Origin: an uncultured Clostridia bacterium
Lineage (GTDB): Bacteria > Bacillota > Clostridia > Oscillospirales > Ruminococcaceae
Assembly (NCBI GenBank): GCA_944386045.1
Contig: CALWZO010000033.1
Coordinates: forward strand, 1-33,053
Direction: 5' to 3'
DNA length: 33,053 nt
The notes beneath the pieces are model-generated. The model was given only the letters and a program-made list of their open reading frames with translations, did not search any database and had not been told where the DNA came from. This document shows positions 14,492 through 22,301 of this stretch, piece by piece. Both the position numbers and the translations under genes were made by a program. Numbering within the stretch: the stretch's first letter is position 1; each line of letters opens with the position of its first letter.

Positions 14492-14520
14492 TTGATAATA
14501 TTATTTAAAAATGTTATTAT
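14492..14520 (+). promoter_or_regulatory. promoter of the MATE transporter gene
   Basis: TTGATA (14492-14497), a 17-base spacer, then TATTAT (14515-14520). Transcription would start near 14527, just before the leader hairpin. The surrounding sequence is AT-rich, so alternatives exist. Confidence 0.5.
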
Positions 14521-14535
14521 AAAAATAATAAAGAG

Positions 14536-14567
14536 AACGATGTAAGACTGTGTTTTGCATCGTTTTT
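14536..14567 (+). promoter_or_regulatory. leader hairpin with T-run before the MATE gene (candidate attenuator)
   Basis: Positions 14536-14548 pair with 14552-14564 (13 pairs, two of them G-T) around a TGT loop. The T-run is 14563-14567, and the MATE start lies 31 bases on. The left arm contains ATGTAA (14540-14545), a start codon directly followed by a stop. It could be an attenuator or the terminator of the upstream lipoprotein gene. Confidence 0.5.
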
Positions 14568-14597
14568 ATGTGCAAAATTTTTAAGAGGAGTGATAAT

Positions 14598-15992
14598 TTG
14601 GCAACAACCGCAAGATCAATCGTAAATGATAATGTCAGCCCGTCAAAGGTCATTCTGACACTGGCCTGGCCTGTATTTATCGAACAGATTTTAACAACCC
14701 TTGTACAGTCGGTGGACACTGCCATGGTGGGGTCTCTGGGCGCCAGCGCCACAGCGTCTGTATCAATCAGCGTGACGCCGATGATGCTGATAAACGGCAT
14801 AGTCATGTCCTTCGGCATAGGTTTTACGGCTTTGATTGCCCGCTGTGTGGGCGCACAGGACTATGAAAGGGCCAATTCTCTGACCAGACAGGCCATGAGC
14901 ACCGTTTTATTGCTGGGTATCCCCCTGGCGGTTATCTGCTATGTGCTGTCACGGGCAATACCCCGGTGGATGGGCGCAAAACCCGATGTAGTGGCACTGG
15001 CCACAGGCTATAACAAGATTATGGCCCTGTCCATGGTGTTCCGCACCATGACAATGGTGCTGACCGCCATATACCGCGGCTATGGAGATACAAAAACACC
15101 GATGTTTATCAACACCGGCATAAACCGGGCCAATGTGGTGGGCAACTATATACTTATATACGAGCCGCACCAGGTCAGCCTGCTGGGCCGCACCTTTGAT
15201 GTGTGGGGCGCCGGCTGGGGAGTAAACGGCGCTGCCGCTTCCAGTACTATAACAGCCATCGCCGGCTCCATACTTCTGATAATAATAACTCTCAATTATC
15301 CGGGCAGACTGAGGATATCCTTCAAAGACAGTTTCCGTCTGCAAAAGAAAGATATGGCCGATGTTACAAAGATAAGCCTTCCGGCCATGTTTGAACGCTT
15401 TACCATGGGTGGCGCTTCCATTGTCATCGCCAGCACAGTGGCTTCCCTGGGTACAATAGCCATTGCCTCCAACTCGCTGGCCTCCACTGCCGAAAGCTTC
15501 TGCTATATGCCGGGCTTTGCGTTCAGTGCGGCGGCCACAACCCTTATGGGACAGTCCCTGGGCGCCAAGAGGGTGGATATGGCGCGGAAATATGTGTCCA
15601 CAGCCATAAAACTGGCCAGCGGAATAATGCTGGTAATGTCGGTGTGTATGTTCCTGTTTGCAAACCCGATTATAAAGCTGTTTACACCTGATGCGCAGGT
15701 AATCGAAATGGGCGGCGTACTGCTGAAACTGCTGGCCCTGATACAGGTTCCTTATATAATATCCATGGTACATTCCGGCGCTTTGCGCGGTGCCGGCGAC
15801 ACCAAAGGTCCGTTTTACATCACCCTGCTGTCCATGTGGGGCGTAAGGGTGCTGGGCGCCACCATATGCGTGCGTCTGCTGGGCCTGGGTATATACTCGG
15901 TAATAGTATGTATGGACATAGACAATGTGTTGAGAATGTTCCTGTTCCGTCACAGGTTTAACCGCGGCGAATGGAAAATGCACCATATGTAA
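14598..15992 (+). CDS. MATE family efflux transporter
   Basis: A 464-residue integral membrane protein with about twelve hydrophobic segments in two similar halves, the normal size for MATE exporters. Typical motifs are ILTLAWPVFIEQILTTLVQSVDTAMVG at the start of the first half, VGAQDYERANSLTRQAM, TAIYRGYGDTKTPMFIN, and in the second half LPAMFERFTMGGAS and MGQSLGAKRVDMARKY followed by SGALRGAGDTKGPFY. MATE proteins expel drugs or metabolites in exchange for Na+ or H+. The start is the TTG at 14598, because AGAGGAG lies seven bases upstream; the in-frame ATG at 14550 lies within the leader hairpin and lacks a ribosome site. Two stacked terminators follow. Confidence 0.93.
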   Translation: MATTARSIVNDNVSPSKVILTLAWPVFIEQILTTLVQSVDTAMVGSLGASATASVSISVTPMMLINGIVMSFGIGFTALIARCVGAQDYERANSLTRQAMSTVLLLGIPLAVICYVLSRAIPRWMGAKPDVVALATGYNKIMALSMVFRTMTMVLTAIYRGYGDTKTPMFINTGINRANVVGNYILIYEPHQVSLLGRTFDVWGAGWGVNGAAASSTITAIAGSILLIIITLNYPGRLRISFKDSFRLQKKDMADVTKISLPAMFERFTMGGASIVIASTVASLGTIAIASNSLASTAESFCYMPGFAFSAAATTLMGQSLGAKRVDMARKYVSTAIKLASGIMLVMSVCMFLFANPIIKLFTPDAQVIEMGGVLLKLLALIQVPYIISMVHSGALRGAGDTKGPFYITLLSMWGVRVLGATICVRLLGLGIYSVIVCMDIDNVLRMFLFRHRFNRGEWKMHHM

Positions 15993-15998
15993 TTTTTC

Positions 15999-16026
15999 AA
16001 AAAAGCACCCGCAAGGGTGCTTTTTT
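15999..16026. terminator. intrinsic terminator after the MATE gene
   Basis: AAAAAAGCACCC (15999-16010) pairs with GGGTGCTTTTTT (16015-16026) around GCAA. It is symmetrical and works in both directions. Confidence 0.92.
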
Positions 16027-16031
16027 GCATA

Positions 16032-16064
16032 AAAAACAGACAGCCGGTAAAGCTGTCTGTTTTT
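16032..16064. terminator. second terminator, serving the degV-type gene on minus
   Basis: AAAAACAGACAGC (16032-16044) pairs with GCTGTCTGTTTTT (16052-16064). It lies 23 bases past the minus-strand degV-type stop. Confidence 0.88.
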
Positions 16065-16086
16065 CTGTTGAAATATTTACTTGTGA

Positions 16087-16920
16087 TCAGTATCCTACAA
16101 TCAGGCCTTTTTCCATGGTGTAGAATGTGGTCAGGCCGCGGCAGTCCAGTATTGTCACATCATCTGTTTTCAGACGCTGTGATATGGCCAGTTTCATCTC
16201 TCTGGCACCTACCGGGTTGTTGCAGTGGGATATAACCACAGGTTTTCCGGCCATGTCTTTGTTTTCCCGCATTATTTCAATCATAGCGTCAATGGCGTTG
16301 CGTTCGCCGCGGGGTTTTTTAACCACATCCACCTGTCCGTCGGTGGCCACAGCTACGGCCCTGATGCCCAGGTGTGTAGCCATAACCCCTGCCAGTCGGC
16401 TCATGCGGCCGGTTTTTACCAGGTTGTCATATCCGCCCAGGGCGAATACCAGGTGGGTTTCGCGGTTGTACTCTTCCATTGCCCGGCAGACATCATCAAA
16501 TTCCATTCCGCTTTTTATCAGCCGGACAGCCTTGTTTTTCAGCAGTACCATTTTACCGGCGGTGGCTTTGGAATCCAGCACAAATATGTTTTTGTCCGGA
16601 AATTCTTCCTTGGCCATTTCTGCGCCCAGTCGGGCGGCATTGTATGTGCCGCTGAGGGCACCGGTCATTGTAATGCATATAGAGTTTTCGGCTTTTACAA
16701 AGCAGGAGTAAAAATCCCTGGGGGAAGGGCACGCGGAAGAAGACGCCCTTTTTTCCTGCTTCATTGCCCGCAAAAGTTCTTTTGTATTTACATTTTCGTC
16801 ATCTCTGAAATATTTTTCACCTACAACGATGGTCAGCGGCACAATATCCAGGCCGATCTGCGCGTCGGAATAATCGCTTAAAAGATCGCAGCTGGAATCA
16901 ACAACAATATTCCATTTCAT
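16087..16920 (-). CDS. DegV family fatty-acid-binding protein
   Basis: A 277-residue DegV protein. The family binds a fatty acid in a buried pocket between two domains and hands it to the fatty-acid kinase FakA for phospholipid synthesis. Family marks are IVVDSSCDL at the N-terminus, VPLTIVVGEKYFRDD, the lipid-contacting TSSACPSPRDF-like stretch (here RASSSACPSPRDFY), TGALSGTYNAARLG, and FALGGYDNLVKTGRMS in the centre. The length is normal. It is a single-gene unit with a strong promoter (16967-16995, minus), GAGGTG before the ATG, and a terminator. Binding of a fatty acid is inferred from the family. Confidence 0.93.
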   Translation of the reverse strand: MKWNIVVDSSCDLLSDYSDAQIGLDIVPLTIVVGEKYFRDDENVNTKELLRAMKQEKRASSSACPSPRDFYSCFVKAENSICITMTGALSGTYNAARLGAEMAKEEFPDKNIFVLDSKATAGKMVLLKNKAVRLIKSGMEFDDVCRAMEEYNRETHLVFALGGYDNLVKTGRMSRLAGVMATHLGIRAVAVATDGQVDVVKKPRGERNAIDAMIEIMRENKDMAGKPVVISHCNNPVGAREMKLAISQRLKTDDVTILDCRGLTTFYTMEKGLIVGY

Positions 16921-16966
16921 AAAAACACCTCAAATAATAACTGTATTTCATCTGGTTTTCAAAACT

Positions 16967-16995
16967 ATATTACATTATTTATAAGACTATGTCAA
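16967..16995 (-). promoter_or_regulatory. promoter of the degV-type gene
   Basis: On the minus strand: consensus TTGACA (complement of 16990-16995), exactly 17 bases, then TAATAT (complement of 16967-16972), 47 bases before the ATG. Confidence 0.75.
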
Positions 16996-17005
16996 GCCGG
17001 ATGTA

Positions 17006-17035
17006 TTGACACATGCCTCCGGCGCGGTTTATACT
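17006..17035 (+). promoter_or_regulatory. promoter of the DUF1836 operon
   Basis: Consensus TTGACA (17006-17011), an 18-base spacer, then TATACT (17030-17035), 20 bases before the ATG at 17056. Its -35 box is only ten bases from that of the divergent degV-type promoter. Confidence 0.7.
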
Positions 17036-17055
17036 GAATAAAAAGGAGAGGGAAA

Positions 17056-17568
17056 ATGGACAATCAGGAAATATTAAACTTCAAAATGCCCAGGTACGAG
17101 CATCTGCCGCTTGTGGACCTGTACATAGACCAGGTGCTGGAATATATAGACACAATTTTTGCCCCGCTGCAGCTTTCCGGCAGTGAAAAGCTGCTGACGG
17201 CGTCCATGATAAACAATTATGTAAAAAAAGGTGTTGTGCCGGCCCCGGTGAAAAAGAAATATTCCCGCCGACACATCGCTTATATTATAATAGTTTATAT
17301 ATCAAAGCAGATTTTTACCATAGATGAGATAAGCCGAATGATACAGGTTCAGATGTCTACCTTTGACATAAAGACAACTTATGATTACATGTGCGGCGAA
17401 CTGGAAGAGATACTCTATTCGGTTTTCAGCGGCCGGCCGCTGGCGCCGGACAGCACCAAAACCAACGCCCCGGAAAGATATTTTGTGCGAAATACGCTGG
17501 TGGCTTTTGTTCATAAAATTTATACGCAGAAATTGTTGAATTTATATTTTAAGGAGTACGAAGGATGA
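17056..17568 (+). CDS. DUF1836 family protein
   Basis: A 170-residue cytoplasmic protein of the Bacillota-specific DUF1836 family. The diagnostic region is PRYEHLPLVDLYIDQVLEYI (residues about 12-31), then MINNYVKKGVVPAPVKKKYSRRHIAYIIIV. The latter resembles a MerR-like winged helix, where NNYVKKG and the basic YSRRHI would contact DNA. Function is unproven; a transcription-factor role is inferred from this resemblance. GGAGAGGGAAA precedes the ATG. Its stop overlaps the next start by four bases (ATGA), so it is translationally coupled to the metallo-beta-lactamase-fold gene. Confidence 0.85.
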   Translation: MDNQEILNFKMPRYEHLPLVDLYIDQVLEYIDTIFAPLQLSGSEKLLTASMINNYVKKGVVPAPVKKKYSRRHIAYIIIVYISKQIFTIDEISRMIQVQMSTFDIKTTYDYMCGELEEILYSVFSGRPLAPDSTKTNAPERYFVRNTLVAFVHKIYTQKLLNLYFKEYEG

Positions 17569-18350
17569 GCTATACCACAAAAAAGATAAGCGAAAAAATT
17601 ACACTGCTGGCCGATGAGACCGACGGCGCCGTTTACCTTATAAAAGGCAGGGATATGTCGTTGGTTTTTGACACCGGCTGGGACAGCCGGCCGCTGAAAC
17701 CTATGGCCGACAGCCTGCTCAAAACGCCATATAAAGTGATATTCAGCCACGGACATGTGGACCATGTGGGGCGCAGCGGAGAATTTGACGCCGTTTATAT
17801 GGACAAAAACGATATGGGTATCTACCGTTCCAACCCGGCGCGGAAGATGCCCCATCTCACATTTATATCAGAGGACAAGATACTTCCGGTGGAAAATGTC
17901 ATCGACCTGGGTGACAGGGTTATAGATGTGGTGCCCTGCTACGGACACACACCGGGCAGCATACTGCTGGTTGACAGGCGGGAAAAAGCTGTGTTCACCG
18001 GCGACGCCATAGGCTCCGGCTGCGGTGTATGGCTGCAGTGTACCGGCGCGCTGAAGGTCAGCCGGTACCGTGAAAACCTGAAAAACTGCCTTGAGCAGTT
18101 AAAGGAACTGGGTGTTGACGAAAGCTGGAATTTTTACGGCGGACACCTGGGACAGGAAAAAATGTCCAAAGTGTCGGACTACAACCGCCCGGATATAAAC
18201 CTTATGTCCGATATGCAGCAGCTGTGCGGCCTTGTCATGGACAAAAAGGTGGAATTTACCCCGGCAGATGTTATGGAATTTGACGAAGGCAAGCCCTATT
18301 ACGCAAGCCACGGCAAAGCCGAGATGTTCTTTGTGCTGAAAAAAATATAG
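17565..18350 (+). CDS. metallo-beta-lactamase-fold hydrolase
   Basis: A 261-residue MBL-fold enzyme. Metal ligands are visible in order: HGHVDHVG (about residues 65-72), the YGHTPGSI histidine, the aspartate in FTGDAIGSG, and a late histidine in FYGGHLGQ. This is the two-metal hydrolase pattern of the glyoxalase II-like branch. The substrate cannot be told from sequence; thioester or phosphoester substrates are common in the family. There is no signal peptide. It is translationally coupled to DUF1836 upstream and is followed eight bases later by the DUF2200 gene, so all three form one operon. Confidence 0.9.
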   Translation: MSYTTKKISEKITLLADETDGAVYLIKGRDMSLVFDTGWDSRPLKPMADSLLKTPYKVIFSHGHVDHVGRSGEFDAVYMDKNDMGIYRSNPARKMPHLTFISEDKILPVENVIDLGDRVIDVVPCYGHTPGSILLVDRREKAVFTGDAIGSGCGVWLQCTGALKVSRYRENLKNCLEQLKELGVDESWNFYGGHLGQEKMSKVSDYNRPDINLMSDMQQLCGLVMDKKVEFTPADVMEFDEGKPYYASHGKAEMFFVLKKI

Positions 18351-18358
18351 GTGGCTTT

Positions 18359-18703
18359 ATGGCAAAGTTTGATATATTTTCCATGAAATTTTCCCGGCTG
18401 TACCAGCTGTATCTGGCCAAAGTTGTGAAAAAAGGCAGGAGCCGGCAGGAACTGGACCGGGTGCTTATGCACTTTTGCTCCCTGTCACGGCGGCAGCTGT
18501 CCGGCTGGAAACGGCAGGGCAGTGTGGGAGAGTTTGTCCGGCGGATATACCATAGTCCCGCCCTTGAAAGTGTGGGCGGCAGTATATGCGGTGTAAAAAT
18601 TGAAGATATCCGGCGGCCGGATATGAAGGCGGTCCGCAGGCTGGACAAGCTGGCAGATGAACTGGCCAAGGGCAAAAGCCTGGAAAAGATAATGAACAGA
18701 TAA
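18359..18703 (+). CDS. DUF2200 family protein
   Basis: A 114-residue basic cytoplasmic protein. The layout matches DUF2200: an N-terminal FSRLYQLYLAKVVKKGRSRQELDRV helix, a middle region with the LSRRQL segment, then GGSICGVKIEDIRRPDMKAVRRLDKLADELAKGKSLEKI, whose VCGVRVEDI...MR..R.LDKLVDELAKGK form is the strongest family signal. No function is known for this family. It is the last gene of the DUF1836/MBL operon, and the terminator begins at its stop codon. The start has only a weak GGTGG-type site, but the family match sets it within a codon or two. Confidence 0.82.
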   Translation: MAKFDIFSMKFSRLYQLYLAKVVKKGRSRQELDRVLMHFCSLSRRQLSGWKRQGSVGEFVRRIYHSPALESVGGSICGVKIEDIRRPDMKAVRRLDKLADELAKGKSLEKIMNR

Positions 18704-18731
18704 AAAAGGACGGCTCCGGCCGTCCTTTTTT
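18702..18731. terminator. bidirectional terminator between the DUF2200 gene and pepT
   Basis: AAAAAAGGACGGC (18702-18714) pairs with GCCGTCCTTTTTT (18719-18731) around TCCG. It is symmetrical between converging genes. Confidence 0.92.
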
Positions 18732-18740
18732 ATGCTGTTG

Positions 18741-19955
18741 TTACTGTGCAAACTGTTTGATTATTTCCAGGATAACCTGTGTGCATTTTTCCATGTTTTC
18801 TTTGGTTATGCACTCGTATCTGCCGTGGGCGTTCATGCCGCCGGTGCCCAGGTTGGGACAGGGCAGACCCATATAGCACAGCCTTGCGCCGTCTGTGCCG
18901 CCTCTGGCAGCTTCGCTGACAGGCTGTACCCCAAGTGCCTTTATGGCGTTCTGCGCATATTCAACCACTTCAAAATGGGGCATTATTTTTTCTTTCATGT
19001 TTCTGTACTGCTCGCGCAGGGTCAGCACACAGCTGCCTTCACCGTATTTGTCGTTGATGAATTTTTCCAGCATCTTCATGTAGTCGCAGCGCCACTGTAT
19101 CTTGTCGGCGTCGTGGTCGCGGACTATGTATTCCAGGGTTGTTTTTTCGGTGGAGCCGATGGTTTCTATCAGATGGAAAAAGCCTTCAAAGCCTTCTGTG
19201 TGTTCCGGTTTGTCAAAGGCAGGCAGCAGGCTGTTGAATTCGAATGCCATGTACTGGCTGTTTACCATCTTGCCTTTGGCACTGCCGGGGTGAATTGAAT
19301 ATCCGTTGAACTGCACCAGTGCGGATACAGCGTTGAAGTTTTCGTATGTGATGCCCTCATAGGCGCCGCCGTCAACAGTGTATGCCAGCTGTGCGCCAAA
19401 GCCCGGCACATCAAACAGGTCAACACCGCGGCCGATCTCTTCGTCCGGTGTAAATGCTATGGCTATTTTTCCGTGGGGGATATTTTCCTTTATCACCTTT
19501 TCCACTGCATCCATAATTTCTGCAATACCGGCCTTGTCGTCAGCACCCAGCAGGGTTGTGCCGTCGGTGGTTATCAGTGTCTGACCTTTCAGTGAAGCCA
19601 GCTTCGGAAATTCGCTTACGGACAGTGTGTGTCCGCTGCCTGCCAGCAGTACATCGCCGCCGTCATAATTTTCGATAATCTGCGGTTTTACGCCAAAACC
19701 GTTGAATTCCGGTGCGGTGTCCATATGTGCAATAAAACCTACGCAGGTTTTGTCTTCATATCCGGCGCTGGCCGGCAGTGTGCCGTATACGGTGCCGTCT
19801 TTGATGTGCACATTTTCCAGCCCCAGCTCGTTCATCTCTCCAGCCAGCACATTTGCCACATTCAGCTGAATTTCAGTCGATGGGGTCACGCCGCTTTTCG
19901 GGTCAGAGGGCGAATCGATCTGAATGTACTTTAAAAATCTTTCCAGTACGCTCAT
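18741..19955 (-). CDS. pepT: peptidase T (tripeptide aminopeptidase)
   Basis: PepT is a two-zinc M20 peptidase that removes the N-terminal residue from tripeptides in the cytoplasm. At 404 residues it has the usual length. Zinc and catalytic motifs appear in order: GFIAHMDTAPEF, TTLLGADDKAGIAEIM, FTPDEEIGRGVDLFD, then dimerisation-domain GYSIHPGSAKGKM and the late AARGGTDGARL, with NLGTGGMNAHGRYE near the end. The ATG at 19955 (MSVLERFLKYIQIDS) is chosen because AAAGGAG lies ten bases upstream and the family begins there; an in-frame ATG at 20024 adds a 23-residue hydrophobic leader not seen in PepT. Confidence 0.96.
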   Translation of the reverse strand: MSVLERFLKYIQIDSPSDPKSGVTPSTEIQLNVANVLAGEMNELGLENVHIKDGTVYGTLPASAGYEDKTCVGFIAHMDTAPEFNGFGVKPQIIENYDGGDVLLAGSGHTLSVSEFPKLASLKGQTLITTDGTTLLGADDKAGIAEIMDAVEKVIKENIPHGKIAIAFTPDEEIGRGVDLFDVPGFGAQLAYTVDGGAYEGITYENFNAVSALVQFNGYSIHPGSAKGKMVNSQYMAFEFNSLLPAFDKPEHTEGFEGFFHLIETIGSTEKTTLEYIVRDHDADKIQWRCDYMKMLEKFINDKYGEGSCVLTLREQYRNMKEKIMPHFEVVEYAQNAIKALGVQPVSEAARGGTDGARLCYMGLPCPNLGTGGMNAHGRYECITKENMEKCTQVILEIIKQFAQ

Positions 19956-20067
19956 AGTATTAAATCTCCTTTGGAAAATAATAATTGATAATATAACTAT
20001 ACCACAATTTATATAAATTTCCATCTTAAATTTTTGTATCGGAATTGTAATATTTTTATCAATATGC

Positions 20068-20096
20068 TTTTATTATCCGTCAAAATGTGCTAAAAT
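20068..20096 (+). promoter_or_regulatory. possible extended -10 promoter of the glycan operon
   Basis: TGCTAAAAT (20088-20096) is an extended -10 box. The -35 region at 20068-20073 (TTTTAT) is a poor match. It lies about 68 bases before the capE start and is the best candidate in the AT-rich gap. Confidence 0.4.
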
Positions 20097-20163
20097 ATAT
20101 TAGTTTATTATTATTTTAGCTATAAATTTGTTCAAAAAAAGCGTACAGCTTGGAGGAAAATAT

Positions 20164-21198
20164 ATGTTTAAAGACAAAACTCTTTTAATTACCGGCGGCA
20201 CAGGCAGCTTTGGCAACACTGTTCTGAAGCATTTTCTCACCACTGATATAGGCGAGATCAGAATTTTTTCCCGCGATGAGAAAAAACAGGATGACATGCG
20301 TCACGAACTGCAGCTGCAGTATCCACAGGAAAGCCAGAAGGTAAAATTTTACATCGGCGATGTAAGGGACATCAACAGCGTAAACACCGTTATGCCCGGC
20401 GTTGACTACATTTTTCACGCCGCAGCACTGAAACAGGTTCCCTCCTGTGAATTCTTTCCCATGGAGGCAGTAAAGACCAATGTAATCGGCACCGAAAATG
20501 TGCTGACATCCGCCATAAACCACGGTGTAAAAAAGGTTGTGTGCCTGTCCACCGACAAGGCCGCATACCCGATAAACGCCATGGGTATTTCCAAAGCCAT
20601 GATGGAAAAGGTTATCGTGGCCAAATCACGCACTGTTGACCCGTCCAAAACAATGATATGCTGCACCAGATACGGCAATGTAATGTGCAGCCGCGGCAGT
20701 GTTATCCCGCTGTTCCGCGAACAGATAAAACAGGGCAAACCCATAACCATAACAGACCCGGAAATGACCAGATTTCTGATGAACCTGGACGAAGCCGTTG
20801 ACCTGGTTGTATTTGCCTTTACCAACGGACAGGCCGGCGACCTGTTTGTACAGAAATCACCCGCCTGCACCATAGGTGACCTGGCAAAGGCCACACAGAC
20901 ACTGTTCGGCGATACCGGAACAAAAATTATCGGTGCACGCCACGGTGAAAAACTGTATGAAACACTGCTGACAGAGGAAGAAAGCGCCAAAGCTATCGAC
21001 CTGGGCGGATACTACCGTGTTCCGGCAGACAACCGCGATTTGAACTACGACAAATATTTTGTAACCGGCGATCCGGAGAAAAAACTTCTGCATCAGTACA
21101 CCAGCCACAACACCGAAAGACTGGATGTGGCCGGCACAATAGCAAAGATGAAAACCACAGACTATATCAAAGAGGAGCTGGCAAAACTTGGAGAATAA
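20164..21198 (+). CDS. capE: CapE/WbjB-type UDP-GlcNAc 4,6-dehydratase (5-epimerase)
   Basis: A 344-residue short-chain dehydrogenase that starts UDP-N-acetyl-L-fucosamine synthesis by dehydrating and epimerising UDP-GlcNAc. LLITGGTGSFGNTV near the N-terminus is the nucleotide-binding loop. FSRDEKKQDDMRHEL and GVDYIFHAAALKQVPSCEF are strong family marks. The catalytic region reads NAMGISKAMMEK, giving an MxxxK in place of the usual YxxxK, as in CapE/FnlA enzymes. The ATG at 20164 is set by GGAGG seven bases upstream; an ATG at 20128 lacks one. It is the first gene of the long glycan operon, and its 3' end overlaps capF. Confidence 0.93.
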   Translation: MFKDKTLLITGGTGSFGNTVLKHFLTTDIGEIRIFSRDEKKQDDMRHELQLQYPQESQKVKFYIGDVRDINSVNTVMPGVDYIFHAAALKQVPSCEFFPMEAVKTNVIGTENVLTSAINHGVKKVVCLSTDKAAYPINAMGISKAMMEKVIVAKSRTVDPSKTMICCTRYGNVMCSRGSVIPLFREQIKQGKPITITDPEMTRFLMNLDEAVDLVVFAFTNGQAGDLFVQKSPACTIGDLAKATQTLFGDTGTKIIGARHGEKLYETLLTEEESAKAIDLGGYYRVPADNRDLNYDKYFVTGDPEKKLLHQYTSHNTERLDVAGTIAKMKTTDYIKEELAKLGE

Positions 21199-22297
21199 GA
21201 AGATACTTATCACCGGCGCAAACGGTTTTATCGGAAAAAACCTGACTGTCCATCTGAAACAGGCCGGCTATACCAATCTTTATCTGTACGACAGGGACAG
21301 CACACAGCGGGACCTGGAAAGATATTGCGCTGACTGCGATTTTGTCTTTCATCTTGCAGGCGTAAACCGCCCGCTGGACCCGCAGGAGTTTTACAGCGGC
21401 AACACCGACTTTTCCGCACTGCTGATTGACGCGCTGAAAAAACGGGGAAATCACTGTCCTGTGGTTGTGTCCTCTTCCATACAGGCGCAGCTGGACAACG
21501 ATTACGGAAAAAGCAAAAAAATGGGCGAGGACCTGTTTTTGAACAACGAAAACAACAAGGCGTTTATATTCCGCCTGTACGGCGTTTTCGGCAAATGGTC
21601 AAAACCCAATTACAACACAGTGGTCGCCACATTTATGTACAATGTCATACATGACCTGCCGGTGACAATCAGCGACGAAAACCACATGCTCACACTGTGC
21701 TACATCGACGATGTGCTGGCAAAATTTGTCAGCCTGATGGAAAACAGCGACAAACACCGGACAGGCTTTTATCACATTGATACCCTGCACAACATAACCC
21801 TGGGCGAATTGTACAACACAATCTGCCGGTTTAAGGAAAGCAGGGAAACCCTGGTTATGCCTGCGCTGGACAGCCTGCTGAAACAGCGTCTGTACGGCAC
21901 ATTTTTAAGCTATCTGGACCGGGACAAGTTCTCATACAAACTGAAAAAGAACGAGGACAACCGCGGCTTCCTGTCAGAGTTTATAAAAAGCAACGAGATG
22001 GGACAGATTTTTATTTCCACCACCAAGCCAGGCATCACCCGCGGCAACCACTGGCATCACACCAAAGTGGAAAAATTCTTTGTCATCAGCGGCAAAGCGC
22101 AGATCAGCCTGCGCCACATGGTCAGCGGCGAAACCGTCAGCTATACAGTCAGCGGTGACGAACCCACAGTGGTGGACATACCTGTGGGCTATACACACAA
22201 CATAAAAAATATCGGGGATGAAAAGATGATATGTCTTTTCTGGTCCAGCCGGATATTTGACCCGGAAAATCCCGACACATACTATACAGAGGTTTAA
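21188..22297 (+). CDS. capF: CapF/WbjC-type bifunctional epimerase/reductase with C-terminal cupin
   Basis: A 369-residue enzyme of the second UDP-L-FucNAc step. Residues 1 to about 250 are an NAD(P)H-binding reductase: ILITGANGFIGKNL, FHLAGVNRP, SSIQAQLDNDYGKSKKMGED with its YxxxK, and FRLYGVFGKW. Residues about 255-369 are a metal-binding cupin: GITRGNHWHHTKVEKFFV and TVVDIPVGYTHNIKN, carrying the histidines that epimerise at C3. CapF is known to have exactly this two-domain build. The start is TTG at 21188, overlapping the capE end by 11 bases; GAGGAG inside capE supports it. Translational coupling with capE is likely. Confidence 0.93.
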   Translation: MENKKILITGANGFIGKNLTVHLKQAGYTNLYLYDRDSTQRDLERYCADCDFVFHLAGVNRPLDPQEFYSGNTDFSALLIDALKKRGNHCPVVVSSSIQAQLDNDYGKSKKMGEDLFLNNENNKAFIFRLYGVFGKWSKPNYNTVVATFMYNVIHDLPVTISDENHMLTLCYIDDVLAKFVSLMENSDKHRTGFYHIDTLHNITLGELYNTICRFKESRETLVMPALDSLLKQRLYGTFLSYLDRDKFSYKLKKNEDNRGFLSEFIKSNEMGQIFISTTKPGITRGNHWHHTKVEKFFVISGKAQISLRHMVSGETVSYTVSGDEPTVVDIPVGYTHNIKNIGDEKMICLFWSSRIFDPENPDTYYTEV

Positions 22298-22301
22298 CCT
22301 G

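Noticed and set aside
19956..20024. Hydrophobic N-terminal extension of PepT that looks like a signal peptide
   Set aside because: PepT is cytoplasmic, the extension lacks a ribosome site, and AAAGGAG is positioned for the ATG at 19955.
20128..20163. Upstream ATG giving a 12-residue N-terminal extension of capE
   Set aside because: It has no Shine-Dalgarno sequence; the ATG at 20164 has GGAGG at the right distance and matches the family start.
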